A stretch of DNA of 64,000 nt, from positions 6,138,001 through 6,202,000 of the forward strand of contig NZ_JALDST010000001.1 in NCBI RefSeq assembly GCF_022747945.1, written 5' to 3'. Of the stretch, positions 45,810 through 54,692 are shown piece after piece (the first letter of the stretch is position 1; every line of letters begins with the position of its first letter). Origin of the DNA: Micromonospora sp. R77. GTDB lineage: Bacteria > Actinomycetota > Actinomycetes > Mycobacteriales > Micromonosporaceae. The notes under the pieces were generated by a model. It was not told where the DNA came from. It worked only from the letters and a program-made list of their open reading frames with translations, and ran no database searches. The position numbers and the translations under genes are program-made.

Positions 45810-47854
45810 CCCGGGCAGGGACAAGCGGGACGGCTCACGGCCGCGCACAGGACGGATCCGGCCGCCACCGCGACGATCGTCAACGGCAGCGCGCTGGTGA
45901 GCGTCGTCGCCGGAATCTCTCCCGAGCCGTACTGGCCCCGCAGCGCCAGCGCCGCGCCATAGGCCACCGCGGTGACGATTCCACACGCGATCATCAAGGC
46001 CGGAAGCATCGCCCATGCCGAGGCTGCGAGTGTGATGCGACGGCTCTCGACAGCAGGATCGACGAAGCGCCGGTGCCGGGTGAAGCTGACGGCGGCGTCG
46101 AGCGCACCCGCCACCACGACGATGACGATTCCGATCATGGTCAGGAGACGCACCCAGCCGGCGTCATCGTGGGACTTCCGGACAGCGCCGAGCCATTCCT
46201 GACCGGGCAGGCTGACTTCCGGCAGCGCGACGAGCGCGAACGCGGCTTGAGCGATCGTTCGGTAGCCGGACGCGCCGTCGGGGTTCAGGACGAGCAGGGC
46301 CCGCAGGCCGTCCGCCTCACCGGCCGGCACCGGTGCTTCGGCGGAGCGGGCTGTGACTATCCCCAGTGTCACGAGCGCGCGACCGAATTCGCTGGGCCGG
46401 GTGGTGATCTGATTGATCGGCGTGGGCGCGGACGGGCAGGTGGGACTGGACCCGAGCTGCGCCAGCGCGGCGCAGGCGCCGGTCACCACCACCCTGCGCT
46501 CGCGGGTCGTCACCCCGAGCACCCGCTCGGCGCCGAACCGCTCAACGAGCCGGGCTCGGCCGGCGGTCAGGTCACTGCTGGTGATCTGGATGATCCGATC
46601 GCCGACGGTGGCGCGCAGGTGGAGGGCCGCGGCCTCCTCAGCGCCGGTCCGCGTGACAGTGCACAGGACGACCGTGGAGCCGATGAGAACCAGGCTGAGC
46701 AGGGCGGCGAAGCTGGCGACCGGCGCGGACCCGGTGCGGAGCCATCGCGCGGCGGCAGCCAGGTGCTCGTGGCCTCCGGCGGATGCGCCGAGCCGCCGAC
46801 CGAACGCGACAGCGCCGCGTCGCGCCACGAACGGCGTCGTCACCATGAGGACGAGACCAGCGGCAGCAAGCACCCAACCACCGAGCGGCATGCCCGTTGC
46901 GGCCAGGATCGCCACGATAACGGCGCCGGTGGCCAGGCGGCGCGGCCAGGCGCTCTCAGTCGACGGGCCGCCGGCGCGCAGCGGCCGGCCGGTCGAGCGC
47001 CGGTGAGCAGTGAGGTCAGGTATCGACGCGGCAACGGCGACACCGACAGCTGCGGCGACGACGAGCGCGACGAAACGCTCGAGCCCTCCGTCGACGTCGC
47101 CGGCCGTGAGCCGGAAACCGGTGATCGGCAGCGTGACGCCGAGCTCGAGAGCGCACCTCCCGAGCGCACAGGCCGTCGCGGCTCCCACGGTGGCGGCGAC
47201 CAGCGTCTCGATCACAGAGCGGGCGAGTCCCACTGGCGTCCGTTCCTGAGGGCGACGACGTCGCCGGGTCCGCCCGGCGACATGGGCCAGGAGAACGGCG
47301 GGTGGACCGGCCAGGCACACCACGAACCCGGCGAACACCTCCGGAGAACGGTCGCGGGCGCTGCTCACCCAGGCGAAAGGGTGGGACTGGCCCCACGCGG
47401 AGATCGAACGCCAACCCTCCGCCGTGGCGGCAGGTGGGTCGACCGGCCGGTAATAGACGAAGAACTCGTTGAGATCGGCCAGGCCGGCGGCCCCGATCGC
47501 GCCGGCGAACCTGCCGTACCGGCTCCGCAGGTCCCCCGTCTCGTCGGCGGCCAGCAGGGCCGGAGACAACCACGCCTCACCCGGTTCCGGCCAGCGGGGC
47601 AGCCCCGGTGGCGGGGAGCCATCGGCCAGCGGCACCAGGCCGACCACGGAGAACTGACGTCCGTCGAGGACATCACCACTCTCCCCGTAGCGGGCAAGGG
47701 TGGGCGCGGCGCCGCTGACCATGACCGGCGACCGCTGGGACAAACGCTCCTGCCGGGCCGCGTCGATGTCATAGCCGCCCACCACGAGCCAACTAACCAA
47801 CGCCGCCACCGCACCGGCCAGCGCCACGACGGCAGAACGCACGATGAGGGACAC
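45680..47854 (-). CDS. Large polytopic permease, FtsX-like
   Basis: The 724-aa membrane protein has an N-terminal TM (IVRSAVVALAGAVAALVSWL), a large extracytoplasmic domain of about 170 residues, then groups of TM segments (VFAGFVVCLAGPPAVLLAHV, FVALVVAAAVGVAVAASI, AVIVAILAATGMPLGGWVLA), a second soluble domain (about 430-570) and three final TMs ending near SVLCAAVS. This two-domain layout resembles FtsX/MacB-type permeases, but no ATPase gene is adjacent. The GTG at 47854 is chosen because the first TM starts there. The last 45 residues are polar and antisense to the acyl-CoA dehydrogenase fragment, so the end may be altered. It is downstream of the small secreted protein on the same strand. 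Confidence 0.72.
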   Translation of the reverse strand: MSLIVRSAVVALAGAVAALVSWLVVGGYDIDAARQERLSQRSPVMVSGAAPTLARYGESGDVLDGRQFSVVGLVPLADGSPPPGLPRWPEPGEAWLSPALLAADETGDLRSRYGRFAGAIGAAGLADLNEFFVYYRPVDPPAATAEGWRSISAWGQSHPFAWVSSARDRSPEVFAGFVVCLAGPPAVLLAHVAGRTRRRRRPQERTPVGLARSVIETLVAATVGAATACALGRCALELGVTLPITGFRLTAGDVDGGLERFVALVVAAAVGVAVAASIPDLTAHRRSTGRPLRAGGPSTESAWPRRLATGAVIVAILAATGMPLGGWVLAAAGLVLMVTTPFVARRGAVAFGRRLGASAGGHEHLAAAARWLRTGSAPVASFAALLSLVLIGSTVVLCTVTRTGAEEAAALHLRATVGDRIIQITSSDLTAGRARLVERFGAERVLGVTTRERRVVVTGACAALAQLGSSPTCPSAPTPINQITTRPSEFGRALVTLGIVTARSAEAPVPAGEADGLRALLVLNPDGASGYRTIAQAAFALVALPEVSLPGQEWLGAVRKSHDDAGWVRLLTMIGIVIVVVAGALDAAVSFTRHRRFVDPAVESRRITLAASAWAMLPALMIACGIVTAVAYGAALALRGQYGSGEIPATTLTSALPLTIVAVAAGSVLCAAVSRPACPCPGQSPVGKGRMRRRTSSAVAGPDSQADTQAPSAGRGMTPSSRKA

Positions 47855-47879
47855 CTCAGTCCAATCGATTGCGCAACGG

Positions 47880-47907
47880 GTCGGCGGCCGCCGGAGCGAC
47901 CGCCGAC
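47880..47907 (-). terminator. Hairpin between the secreted-protein and permease genes
   Basis: An 8-bp stem GTCGGCGG / CCGCCGAC with a 12-nt loop lies in the 65-bp gap. It may reduce readthrough from the small gene into the permease gene. Confidence 0.4.
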
Positions 47908-47919
47908 ACCTCGGTGGCC

Positions 47920-48270
47920 CTAGTAACCGGTCCGCACGGTGTTGCCGCAGCTCCAGCCGTACCATTCGCCACGGCAGGCCGCGATGCGGTTGATCAGGGA
48001 CGACTCGTACGCCGAGTCCGCGCACGTCCCGTTGCCGCCGTAGTTCTCCACGGCGGTTGAGCCGCCGTTGTTCATGTAGTACTCCGCCCTGACCGGCTTG
48101 CTGTCGCCCTTGCTGTCGCAGGACGTGACCTTGTGTCCGTAGCTCCAGTCGAAGGCGTACGAGCCGGTGATGCTGGCCGTCACTGCCTGGGCCGGCACCG
48201 GCGTCGCCAGGACCGACGCACCGGCCAGCATCGCGGCCGCGATCCAGGTTTTTGTCACATTTCCTATCAT
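47920..48270 (-). CDS. Small secreted four-cysteine protein of unknown function
   Basis: The 116-aa precursor has a clear signal peptide (MIGNVTKTWIAAAMLAGASV, cleavage after PAQA, about residue 29). The mature part of about 87 residues is rich in Tyr, Asn, Gly and Ser and has four Cys (TSCDS, GTCAD, AACRG, WSCGN), probably two disulfides. I do not recognise the family. The ATG at 48270 has GGAAGGAA upstream. It is divergent from the AfsR/SARP regulator and precedes a permease gene on its own strand, so these three may form a regulated unit. Confidence 0.75.
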   Translation of the reverse strand: MIGNVTKTWIAAAMLAGASVLATPVPAQAVTASITGSYAFDWSYGHKVTSCDSKGDSKPVRAEYYMNNGGSTAVENYGGNGTCADSAYESSLINRIAACRGEWYGWSCGNTVRTGY

Positions 48271-48485
48271 TCCCGTTCCTTCCGAAAGGACGCTGCCGCC
48301 ACCGACCGCCCGATGCTCCGGCCCGCGTCTGATGCGCCTACCAGGCTGAGACGCCCCGGCCCTGGTTCGGTACCGAGCCGGTCTCCGTCCGGTATTGATG
48401 CGGTATTCCGCAGCGGATCACCGAGATCCGGTAATTTCGATATCGTGATGGCGTTGCCGTGCTCGATACGGATGGTCGCCGATAC

Positions 48486-51314
48486 ATGGACTTCAGGCTG
48501 CTCGGTCCGCTCGCTGTCAGCGTCGACGGACATGAGGTGCCCCTCGGTGGTGTCCGATCGCAACTGGTCCTGGCCGGCCTCCTGCTGAACGCGGGACGGA
48601 CCGTGACCGTTGCGGAGCTGGTCGACCTGACCTGGGAGGAGGCTCCGCCATCGACCGCCCGCAAGCAGATTCAGACCGTCGTCTCGCAGCTGCGCCTGCT
48701 GCTCGGCGACCATGCGGGCGGTCGTCTGCACACGGACAGCGCGGGTTACCGGCTCGAGGTCGACGAGGAGCGGGTCGATGTCCTCCGGTTCATGACCGGC
48801 GTGGCCGACGCCCGGGCCCGACTGTCCAAGGGTGATTTGCGTGGCGCAGCCGACCGCTTCCGCGAGGTGCTGGCGCTGTGGCGCGGAGGTCCACTGGCCG
48901 GCCTGCCGGGCGCCATGGTCCGGTCGCACGCCAACCGGCTCGATGAACTGCGTCTGACGGCGCTGGAGGAGACGGCCGAGATCGAGCTACGGCTGGGCCG
49001 GGCACGGCACCTGATTCCGGAGTTGCAGGCGCTGTGCGACACCCACCCCCTGCGCGAGCGGATCACCGGCCTGTTGATGACCGCACTGGCCGCCGAGGGG
49101 CGGCGGGCGGACGCCATCGCGTTGTACCACGACACCGCCGCGACCCTGCGCAATGAGCTGGGTGTCGAGCCGGCCGAAGCGCTTCGCGATGTGTACCTGG
49201 AGGTGCTCCGGGAACCGCAACGCGCAGCGCCGGCTGTCGACGCCGCAGCCGGACCGCGCGACGGGACGGCCGTCGCGCCGGCCCAGCTCCCCCTCGACGT
49301 GCGCGGCTTCGTCGGTCGTGAGGCGGCGCTCGCTGAACTCGATGGGCTCGCCGACGCGGCCGTGTCGACCGATGCCGCCGTGGTCGTCTCCGCCCTGTCC
49401 GGAACGGCCGGGGTGGGCAAGACCACGCTGGCGGTGCATTGGGCACACCGGGTCCGGCACCGGTTCCCGGACGGACAGCTTTACGTCAACCTGCGCGGCT
49501 TCGACCCGGCCGGCGCGGCGCTGACCGCCAGCGAGGTCCTGCACGAGTTCCTGACCGCGCTGGGAGTGCCACCGGTGCGGATTCCGGCCGACCTGGTCAC
49601 TCGGTCAGCCCTCTTCCGTACCCTGCTCACCGGCCGGCGCATGCTGATCCTGCTGGACGATGCCCGCGCGGCCGACCAGGTCCGTCCGCTGCTTCCCGGC
49701 GCGCCCGGATGTCTGGTCCTGATCACGAGCCGGAACAGGCTCACCAGCCTCGTCGCCTCCGAGGCAGCGCACTGGGTGCCACTGGATCTGCTGAGCTTCG
49801 ACGAGGCGAGGGACCTGCTCGCCCAACGCGTCGGCAGCGACCGTACCGCCACCGAATCCGACGCCGTCGCCACGATCATCGGCTGCTGCGCCCGCCTCCC
49901 GCTCGCCCTCGCTGTCGCCGCCGCGCGGGCGGCCACCCAACCCAACCTGCCGCTCGCCGTGCTCGCCGGCGAGCTCCGTGGTGGCGACCGGCTCGACGCG
50001 CTGTCCACCGGGGACGCCGGCACCGACATGCGCTCGGTGTTCTTCTGCTCCTACCGGTCGCTGAGTGTGGCCGCGGCGCGCCTATTCCGCCTTCTCGGCC
50101 TGCATCCCACCGCGGAGTTCTCCGCCGCGGCCGCCGCCAGCCTGGCCGGGCTGCCGCCGCCACAGGTCCGGCCCCTGCTGGCTGAGCTGGTCCGGGCGCA
50201 TCTGGCGAGCGAGCCCGCATCGGGCCGGTACGTGCTTCACGCCCTCCTGCACGAGTACAGCAGCCAGCTGCCGCACGACGAACCACCCCACGCCGCGACC
50301 GGCCGGATGCTGGATCACTACCTGCATTCGGCGCGGGCCGCCGACCGGCTGCTGGAACCCGCACGCGATCAGATTCCGGCCGGCGCGCCGGGCGCGGGGG
50401 TCACCGTCGAGGTACCGGCGGACCATGAGCAGGCACTGCGCTGGTTCACCGCCGAGCACCGTGTCCTGCTCGCCGCAGCCGACCACGCCACCCGCGCCGG
50501 CTTCGACCGCTTCGCCTGGCTGATCGCCGATGCCGCTGCGACGTTCCGGTACCGGCGGGGGATGTGGCACGACCAGGTGGCCGCTCAACGTCACGCGCTC
50601 GACACCGCAACGCGGTCGGGCGACGTTCCCGCACAGAGTTCCGCCCACATCCACCTCGCGCGTGCCCACCTCCGGCTGCGTGACCATGACCAAGTCGAGG
50701 CTCATCTGCGAGCGGCGCTCACCCTGTGTCGGCAGCACAACGACCCGAGCGGGCAGGCCCAGACCCATCACTACTTCGGCGCGTTGCGGGAGCAACAGGG
50801 CCGATACCAGGAAGCCGTCCGGCACGGTGAGCAGGCGGTGACCCTGTGCCGGGCGAGCGGCCTCGGCTTCGGTCTCGGGCACGCGTTGAACGCGGTCGCC
50901 TGGCATCGCGCCCGGCTGGGCCGCCACCACGATGCCATCGCCCCCTGCCGGGAGGCCATCGAAGTCACCGAGAAACTCGGCGACCGGTCCGGACAGGCCA
51001 ACGCGTGGGACACCCTCGGGTACGTCCAACAGCACGTCGGCGAGTTCGGTCCGGCCATCCTCAGTTACCGGCGAGCCATGGACCTGTATCAGGACCTGGG
51101 GGATCGGTACTTCGAATCCGTGGCCCTGACACACCTGGCTGAAACTTACCGGGCGGCCGGCCAGCCGGACTCGGCCCGCAAGGCATACCTGCAGGCTCTC
51201 GACGGACTCGACGAACTCGGCCATCCGGACGCGGACGGGGTCCGCGCCGCCCTCTCCCGGCTCGACGCCGACGGCGCCCAGGTGAGGATCCCGCCGTCCA
51301 CGGCCGGAGGCTGA
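48486..51314 (+). CDS. AfsR/SARP-type regulator: BTAD + NB-ARC + TPR
   Basis: The 942-aa protein starts with the OmpR-like DNA-binding domain (MDFRLLGPLAVSVDGHEVPL, then TVAELVDLTWEEAPPSTARK) and the BTAD domain to about residue 255. The NB-ARC ATPase has Walker A GTAGVGKTT (about 306) and Walker B MLILLDDARAADQ. A long C-terminal TPR array includes HLARAHLRLRDHDQVEAHLR, HHYFGALREQQGRYQEAVRH and AWDTLGYVQQHVGEFGPAIL. This is the full AfsR layout, activators of antibiotic genes or global regulators. The ATG at 48486 is used because the family begins MxFxLLG. It is divergent from the small secreted protein gene. A link to the NRPS cluster 22 kb away is possible but unproven. Confidence 0.92.
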   Translation: MDFRLLGPLAVSVDGHEVPLGGVRSQLVLAGLLLNAGRTVTVAELVDLTWEEAPPSTARKQIQTVVSQLRLLLGDHAGGRLHTDSAGYRLEVDEERVDVLRFMTGVADARARLSKGDLRGAADRFREVLALWRGGPLAGLPGAMVRSHANRLDELRLTALEETAEIELRLGRARHLIPELQALCDTHPLRERITGLLMTALAAEGRRADAIALYHDTAATLRNELGVEPAEALRDVYLEVLREPQRAAPAVDAAAGPRDGTAVAPAQLPLDVRGFVGREAALAELDGLADAAVSTDAAVVVSALSGTAGVGKTTLAVHWAHRVRHRFPDGQLYVNLRGFDPAGAALTASEVLHEFLTALGVPPVRIPADLVTRSALFRTLLTGRRMLILLDDARAADQVRPLLPGAPGCLVLITSRNRLTSLVASEAAHWVPLDLLSFDEARDLLAQRVGSDRTATESDAVATIIGCCARLPLALAVAAARAATQPNLPLAVLAGELRGGDRLDALSTGDAGTDMRSVFFCSYRSLSVAAARLFRLLGLHPTAEFSAAAAASLAGLPPPQVRPLLAELVRAHLASEPASGRYVLHALLHEYSSQLPHDEPPHAATGRMLDHYLHSARAADRLLEPARDQIPAGAPGAGVTVEVPADHEQALRWFTAEHRVLLAAADHATRAGFDRFAWLIADAAATFRYRRGMWHDQVAAQRHALDTATRSGDVPAQSSAHIHLARAHLRLRDHDQVEAHLRAALTLCRQHNDPSGQAQTHHYFGALREQQGRYQEAVRHGEQAVTLCRASGLGFGLGHALNAVAWHRARLGRHHDAIAPCREAIEVTEKLGDRSGQANAWDTLGYVQQHVGEFGPAILSYRRAMDLYQDLGDRYFESVALTHLAETYRAAGQPDSARKAYLQALDGLDELGHPDADGVRAALSRLDADGAQVRIPPSTAGG

Positions 51315-51436
51315 TCAGGGCCTGCCCGGTAGCGGGGTCGAACGGCACCGACTCGTGGTCGTAAACGATCAGCGAAGCGGCTGTTGTCAACCCGTTGGCG
51401 TAGCCAAAGCGAATATTGGCCAGCTGAACTGCGTCG

Positions 51437-51481
51437 GGGGCGTTCGCATCGGCGTCACGGTGACGCCGATGCGAACGCCCC
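51437..51481. terminator. 45-bp perfect palindrome, bidirectional terminator
   Basis: Two perfectly complementary 22-base arms (51437-51458 and 51460-51481, starting GGGGCGTTCGCATC) flank one central G. It lies between the convergent AfsR-type gene and the tandem NTF2 gene, about 120 bp past the first stop and 87 bp past the other, so it can serve both. There is no T-run. Length and perfection are unusual. Confidence 0.7.
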
Positions 51482-51516
51482 GGAAGCGAGGCGGGTGCGT
51501 CGGTGTGGACGCCCGA

Positions 51517-51533
51517 AGCGTCAGCGTGACGCT
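51517..51533. terminator. Second small hairpin in the convergent gap
   Basis: AGCGTCA-GCG-TGACGCT, a perfect 7-bp stem with a 3-nt loop, lies 35 bp before the end of the tandem NTF2 gene. It shares the GCGTCA / TGACGC core with the larger palindrome. Confidence 0.45.
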
Positions 51534-51567
51534 GAGTACGTCCGTTGGTTGTCGAGCGGGCTTGCCG

Positions 51568-52416
51568 TCAGGGCCGCAGGTCGGTACGAACGGCCCCGGT
51601 CTGCGGATCCAGGGGGTAGGAGAGGTGCTGGTGCACCATCGACCATGCCGATTCGGTGCGGCGGAACACGCGGGTGCCGCGGGACCACGTCTCGATCAGC
51701 TGCCCGTCCGGACCCTCGGCCTGCACGCGGTTGAGGCCCCAGGCGACGGCGAGGTCGTCCGTGGTGACGACGGTGAGGTTCGGTACCTGCCAGGTCACCT
51801 CACCGGTTCCTGCCTCTAGCCCGTCCCGACAGACCTGCCGGACTTGCGCCCGGCCGATGTGCTCCAGGGGTGCGATGTGCTCGTATGAGACGACGTCGTC
51901 GGCGATGCCGGCCATCAACCCGTCGAGGTCCTTCGCCGCCGTCCGTTCGAACCATCGTTTGTGCAGGGCTCTGATCTCCAGCTCCGCGGCCGCCCGGTCA
52001 GCCGGTTCCGCCAGCGGGAACGAGTGGTGTTCATGGGCGATGAGCCACCGGTCGGATTCCTTGCGGAGACCCAGCGTGATCCGCAGCCGATGGTCGGGAC
52101 GGCGGGCGAGATCGTCTGGGGTGCCGCACCGTAACAGCACGTGGGCGAAGGCAACCTCGGCTCCGGCGGTCACTTCGGTGGAGACGATCTCGAACACGGC
52201 GCCGCTGGCCAGCCATTGGAGGAACGGCGGCCAGGCGTCCCGGTACGCGTCGATGCCACGGACACCGTCCTGGGGCGGCGGCACGTCGAACATCACGATG
52301 TCGTCGGCGTGACCGGCGAGGACACCCGGAAGGTCACCTGCCCGGATCGCGGCCACCCACTGCTCGATCAGTTCGGTGATGAGTTTCTCGTCGTCTCGGT
52401 GTTGCTGCACAACCAT
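51568..52416 (-). CDS. Tandem NTF2/SnoaL-like two-domain protein
   Basis: The 282-aa protein is two NTF2-fold domains in tandem. Domain 1 is about 1-135 (LITELIEQWVAAIRAGDLPG, IVMFDVPPP, WLIAHEHHSFPL). Domain 2 is about 142-270 (EIRALHKRWFERTAAKDLDG, VVSYEHIAPL, AWSMVHQHLSYPLD). Each half ends with the HxHxSxPL strand typical of SnoaL_3-like proteins. Activity is unknown. The ATG at 52416 lies 70 bp downstream of the sigma factor gene on the same strand, and that sigma factor also carries a SnoaL-like domain, so they are probably co-expressed. Confidence 0.82.
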   Translation of the reverse strand: MVVQQHRDDEKLITELIEQWVAAIRAGDLPGVLAGHADDIVMFDVPPPQDGVRGIDAYRDAWPPFLQWLASGAVFEIVSTEVTAGAEVAFAHVLLRCGTPDDLARRPDHRLRITLGLRKESDRWLIAHEHHSFPLAEPADRAAAELEIRALHKRWFERTAAKDLDGLMAGIADDVVSYEHIAPLEHIGRAQVRQVCRDGLEAGTGEVTWQVPNLTVVTTDDLAVAWGLNRVQAEGPDGQLIETWSRGTRVFRRTESAWSMVHQHLSYPLDPQTGAVRTDLRP

Positions 52417-52486
52417 GTGTGCCTCCCTTCACCGGTACAACCCGGCGCAGGCGGCAGATCCATCGCCGTCCGGCAGAATTTCGCCG

Positions 52487-53461
52487 TCATCCGGGCAGGC
52501 CCGCCGGCAGCCCGAACTCCGGGAGATCGGCATCCAAGAACGACACGACCTCCCCGATATGCCCATCGCGCAGGGCCAGAACGTCCAGACCCCCGGGAAG
52601 GTACGCGGCCTGCTGCTGGTCCCAGCGGTACGTCCCGAAGGCGAGCTGGCCGTTCGCCGTCGTGGGCAGGAATCGCCAGCGACACTGCAGCGGGCCGGCG
52701 AGCAGGAATCCGCGGATGGCTGCCCGGCCGGCGAACCAGGTCGCCACCGGCGGCATCGAGTACCGCGCGTCGTCGGTGAGCAGCGCTACGATGGTTTCGA
52801 CATCGCCGGACTCCCACGCTCGCGCGTACCGCTGGGCCAGTGCTCCGACCGCCGCGTCGCCCAGCTTGCGCATCGTGGACTGCTGCGTCGCGGCAGGCAG
52901 AGCCGGGGCGAGGACCGCGCGCGCTCGTTGCATCGCGCTGTTGACGGCGGCCACGCTCGTGTCGAGCTGTTGCGCCACCTCACGCGCGCTGAAACCCAGC
53001 ACCTCGCGCAGCAGCAACACCGCACGCTGCGGACCGGACAGCCGCTGCAGAGCAGCCACGAACGACAGCTCGATACTCTCCCGCGCCATTGCCTGCGGCT
53101 CCGGCCCCAACCGTTCGTCTGCGTAGGGCTGCAACCAGAACACCTCGTCGCCGGCTCCCACAGCGTCAAGATGGACGGGAAGCTCCCGGCGACCCCGCCG
53201 CTCCAGCATCGACAGGCACCGGTTTGTGGCGATCCGGAACAACCACGGCCGTACCGATCCGCGTGCCTCGAATCGTCCGAGTGCCCGCCACGCCCGCACC
53301 AGCGTCTCCTGGACAGCATCCTCAGCGTCGTGGAACGAGCCCAGCATCCGGTAGCAGTGCGCGTGCAACTCCCCACGCAACGGACCGATCACAGCTGCGA
53401 ACGCGTCCGTGTCTCCCGCTTGTGCCGCCACCAGCAGAGTCGACTCCGAACCCGAGACCAC
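52487..53461 (-). CDS. ECF sigma factor with fused SnoaL-like C-terminal domain
   Basis: The 324-aa protein has region 2 ([20 protein letters not shown], then [34 protein letters not shown]) and region 4 ([20 protein letters not shown], then [25 protein letters not shown]). A SnoaL/NTF2-like extension from about 205 follows ([38 protein letters not shown]). This matches the fused-domain ECF group (TIGR02960 type), in which the extension controls sigma activity without an anti-sigma factor. The GTG at 53461 gives the usual length; an upstream in-frame extension to 53563 has no family support. The tandem NTF2 gene follows on the same strand. Confidence 0.87.
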   Translation of the reverse strand: MVSGSESTLLVAAQAGDTDAFAAVIGPLRGELHAHCYRMLGSFHDAEDAVQETLVRAWRALGRFEARGSVRPWLFRIATNRCLSMLERRGRRELPVHLDAVGAGDEVFWLQPYADERLGPEPQAMARESIELSFVAALQRLSGPQRAVLLLREVLGFSAREVAQQLDTSVAAVNSAMQRARAVLAPALPAATQQSTMRKLGDAAVGALAQRYARAWESGDVETIVALLTDDARYSMPPVATWFAGRAAIRGFLLAGPLQCRWRFLPTTANGQLAFGTYRWDQQQAAYLPGGLDVLALRDGHIGEVVSFLDADLPEFGLPAGLPG

Positions 53462-54204
53462 AGCGTCGGTCCTCCCGCAGAGGGTCACATCTTCCGATCC
53501 GGATGGTAGCGCTGGGTCAGCCGCACGCCGTCTGCCGCTGGGACACGAGCTCACACCACACATAGTCTGGCTTCAACCAATCCGACCACTCCTTACCCTC
53601 AACATGACCGCTTGCGTATCTGCGACCTCGGAGTCCCGGCGCGTCCCGGCCGCTCAGCCGTACTCCGCCGAGGACGCGGGCGGTCGGTACGGGTCCGCCG
53701 CAGCTTGCAGGCAGTGACAGTAAGGCCGCACCTGCGGGCTGAGGCCTTCCGCGGCCAACGTCCGCACCCCTGTCATCGGCTCGGAACGCGGTCACCGCTA
53801 CCGCCCGGCGACCCGGACCTGCAGGTTCGGGCGGCCGCAGCATACGTCTTGGCCCAGACGGAAGGCCCCGCCACGGCGCCGCGCAACGCGCAGCCGTAGA
53901 GAAGACCCGCATGTCCTCGCGACGATGGTGCTTGCATGGGCCGACTCGACCCCGATGGCGCGGCCGGTCGTCCCGTTAACTGCCGTTCCGTCGAGGTACG
54001 GATCGCGCGGCGCTCGCCGCGATCCGCGCTGGCCCGCCGCCGTCCGACCCGCGGCCGCCGTGGTGACTGCGCTCGACGAGGGCATGCGGCCAGATCCTGT
54101 GATGACATGTCATGCCGTCAGCGTCATGTCGGATGGCCCGCTACAACGAACTTACGGTGATCCTGTCCTCATTCACCAGCTGATCGACGGTGTTTGCTGC
54201 GACG
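53462..54204. other. Gap with no convincing gene (about 740 bp)
   Basis: This lies between the leftward sigma factor and the rightward ArsR gene. Frames are open on both strands but have Arg/Pro/Ala shadow composition. A leftward stretch [20 protein letters not shown] near 53550-53610 reads like the end of a protein but has no start or family match. Promoters for both flanking genes must lie at the edges. Confidence 0.4.
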
Positions 54205-54576
54205 ATGCAGGACGTGGCAATTGTGAAGACCGCGACGCCCGCCATCTCGCCCCTCGCCGGGGAGCCGATCGAACGCGCCGACGCCGAACGGCTCGCCGGA
54301 GTGCTCAAGGCGATCGCCGATCCGGCGCGGCTGCGGCTGCTCAGCCTGATCCAGTCGGACCCGCAGGGGGAGGCGTCCGTCAGTGACCTCACCGCGCCGC
54401 TCGGACTGTCCCAGCCGACCGTCAGCCACCACCTGCGGATCCTCACTGAGGCCGGCCTGCTCGAACGGGACAAGCGCGGCGTCTGGGCGTACTACCGTCT
54501 GGTGCCGTCCGCCATCGCCGCGATCGCTGACCTGTTGACGCCACCCCGCAAGCGAGCGACGAAGAAGACCCGCTGA
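54205..54576 (+). CDS. ArsR/SmtB-family regulator lacking the metal-site Cys pair
   Basis: The 123-aa winged-helix protein has VLKAIADPARLRLLSLIQSD, then LGLSQPTVSHHLRILTEAGL (recognition helix) and LLERDKRGVWAYYRLVP (wing). In arsenite and cadmium sensors the helix before the recognition helix carries a CxC pair (ELCVCDL-like); here the position reads EASVSDL, so both Cys are Ser. The protein therefore probably does not sense soft metals at that site. The ATG at 54205 is preferred over the GTG at 54190, but neither has a good ribosome binding site. No metal resistance gene is adjacent. Confidence 0.85.
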   Translation: MQDVAIVKTATPAISPLAGEPIERADAERLAGVLKAIADPARLRLLSLIQSDPQGEASVSDLTAPLGLSQPTVSHHLRILTEAGLLERDKRGVWAYYRLVPSAIAAIADLLTPPRKRATKKTR

Positions 54577-54692
54577 CCAACGCGGTCGAAGACCGCCGCC
54601 AGCGCCTCTCGACCCGCGGTGCGAGAGCCGAATCCGGCAGGTCGCCGCGATGACCGTTTTCGCCGGGAAGGATCCTATGCCGGGCGTCGGGA

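Noticed and set aside
53517..54108. Two leftward frames (131 and 111 aa) in the sigma/ArsR gap
   Set aside because: Arg/Pro/Ala-rich with no motif or ribosome binding site; treated as non-coding.
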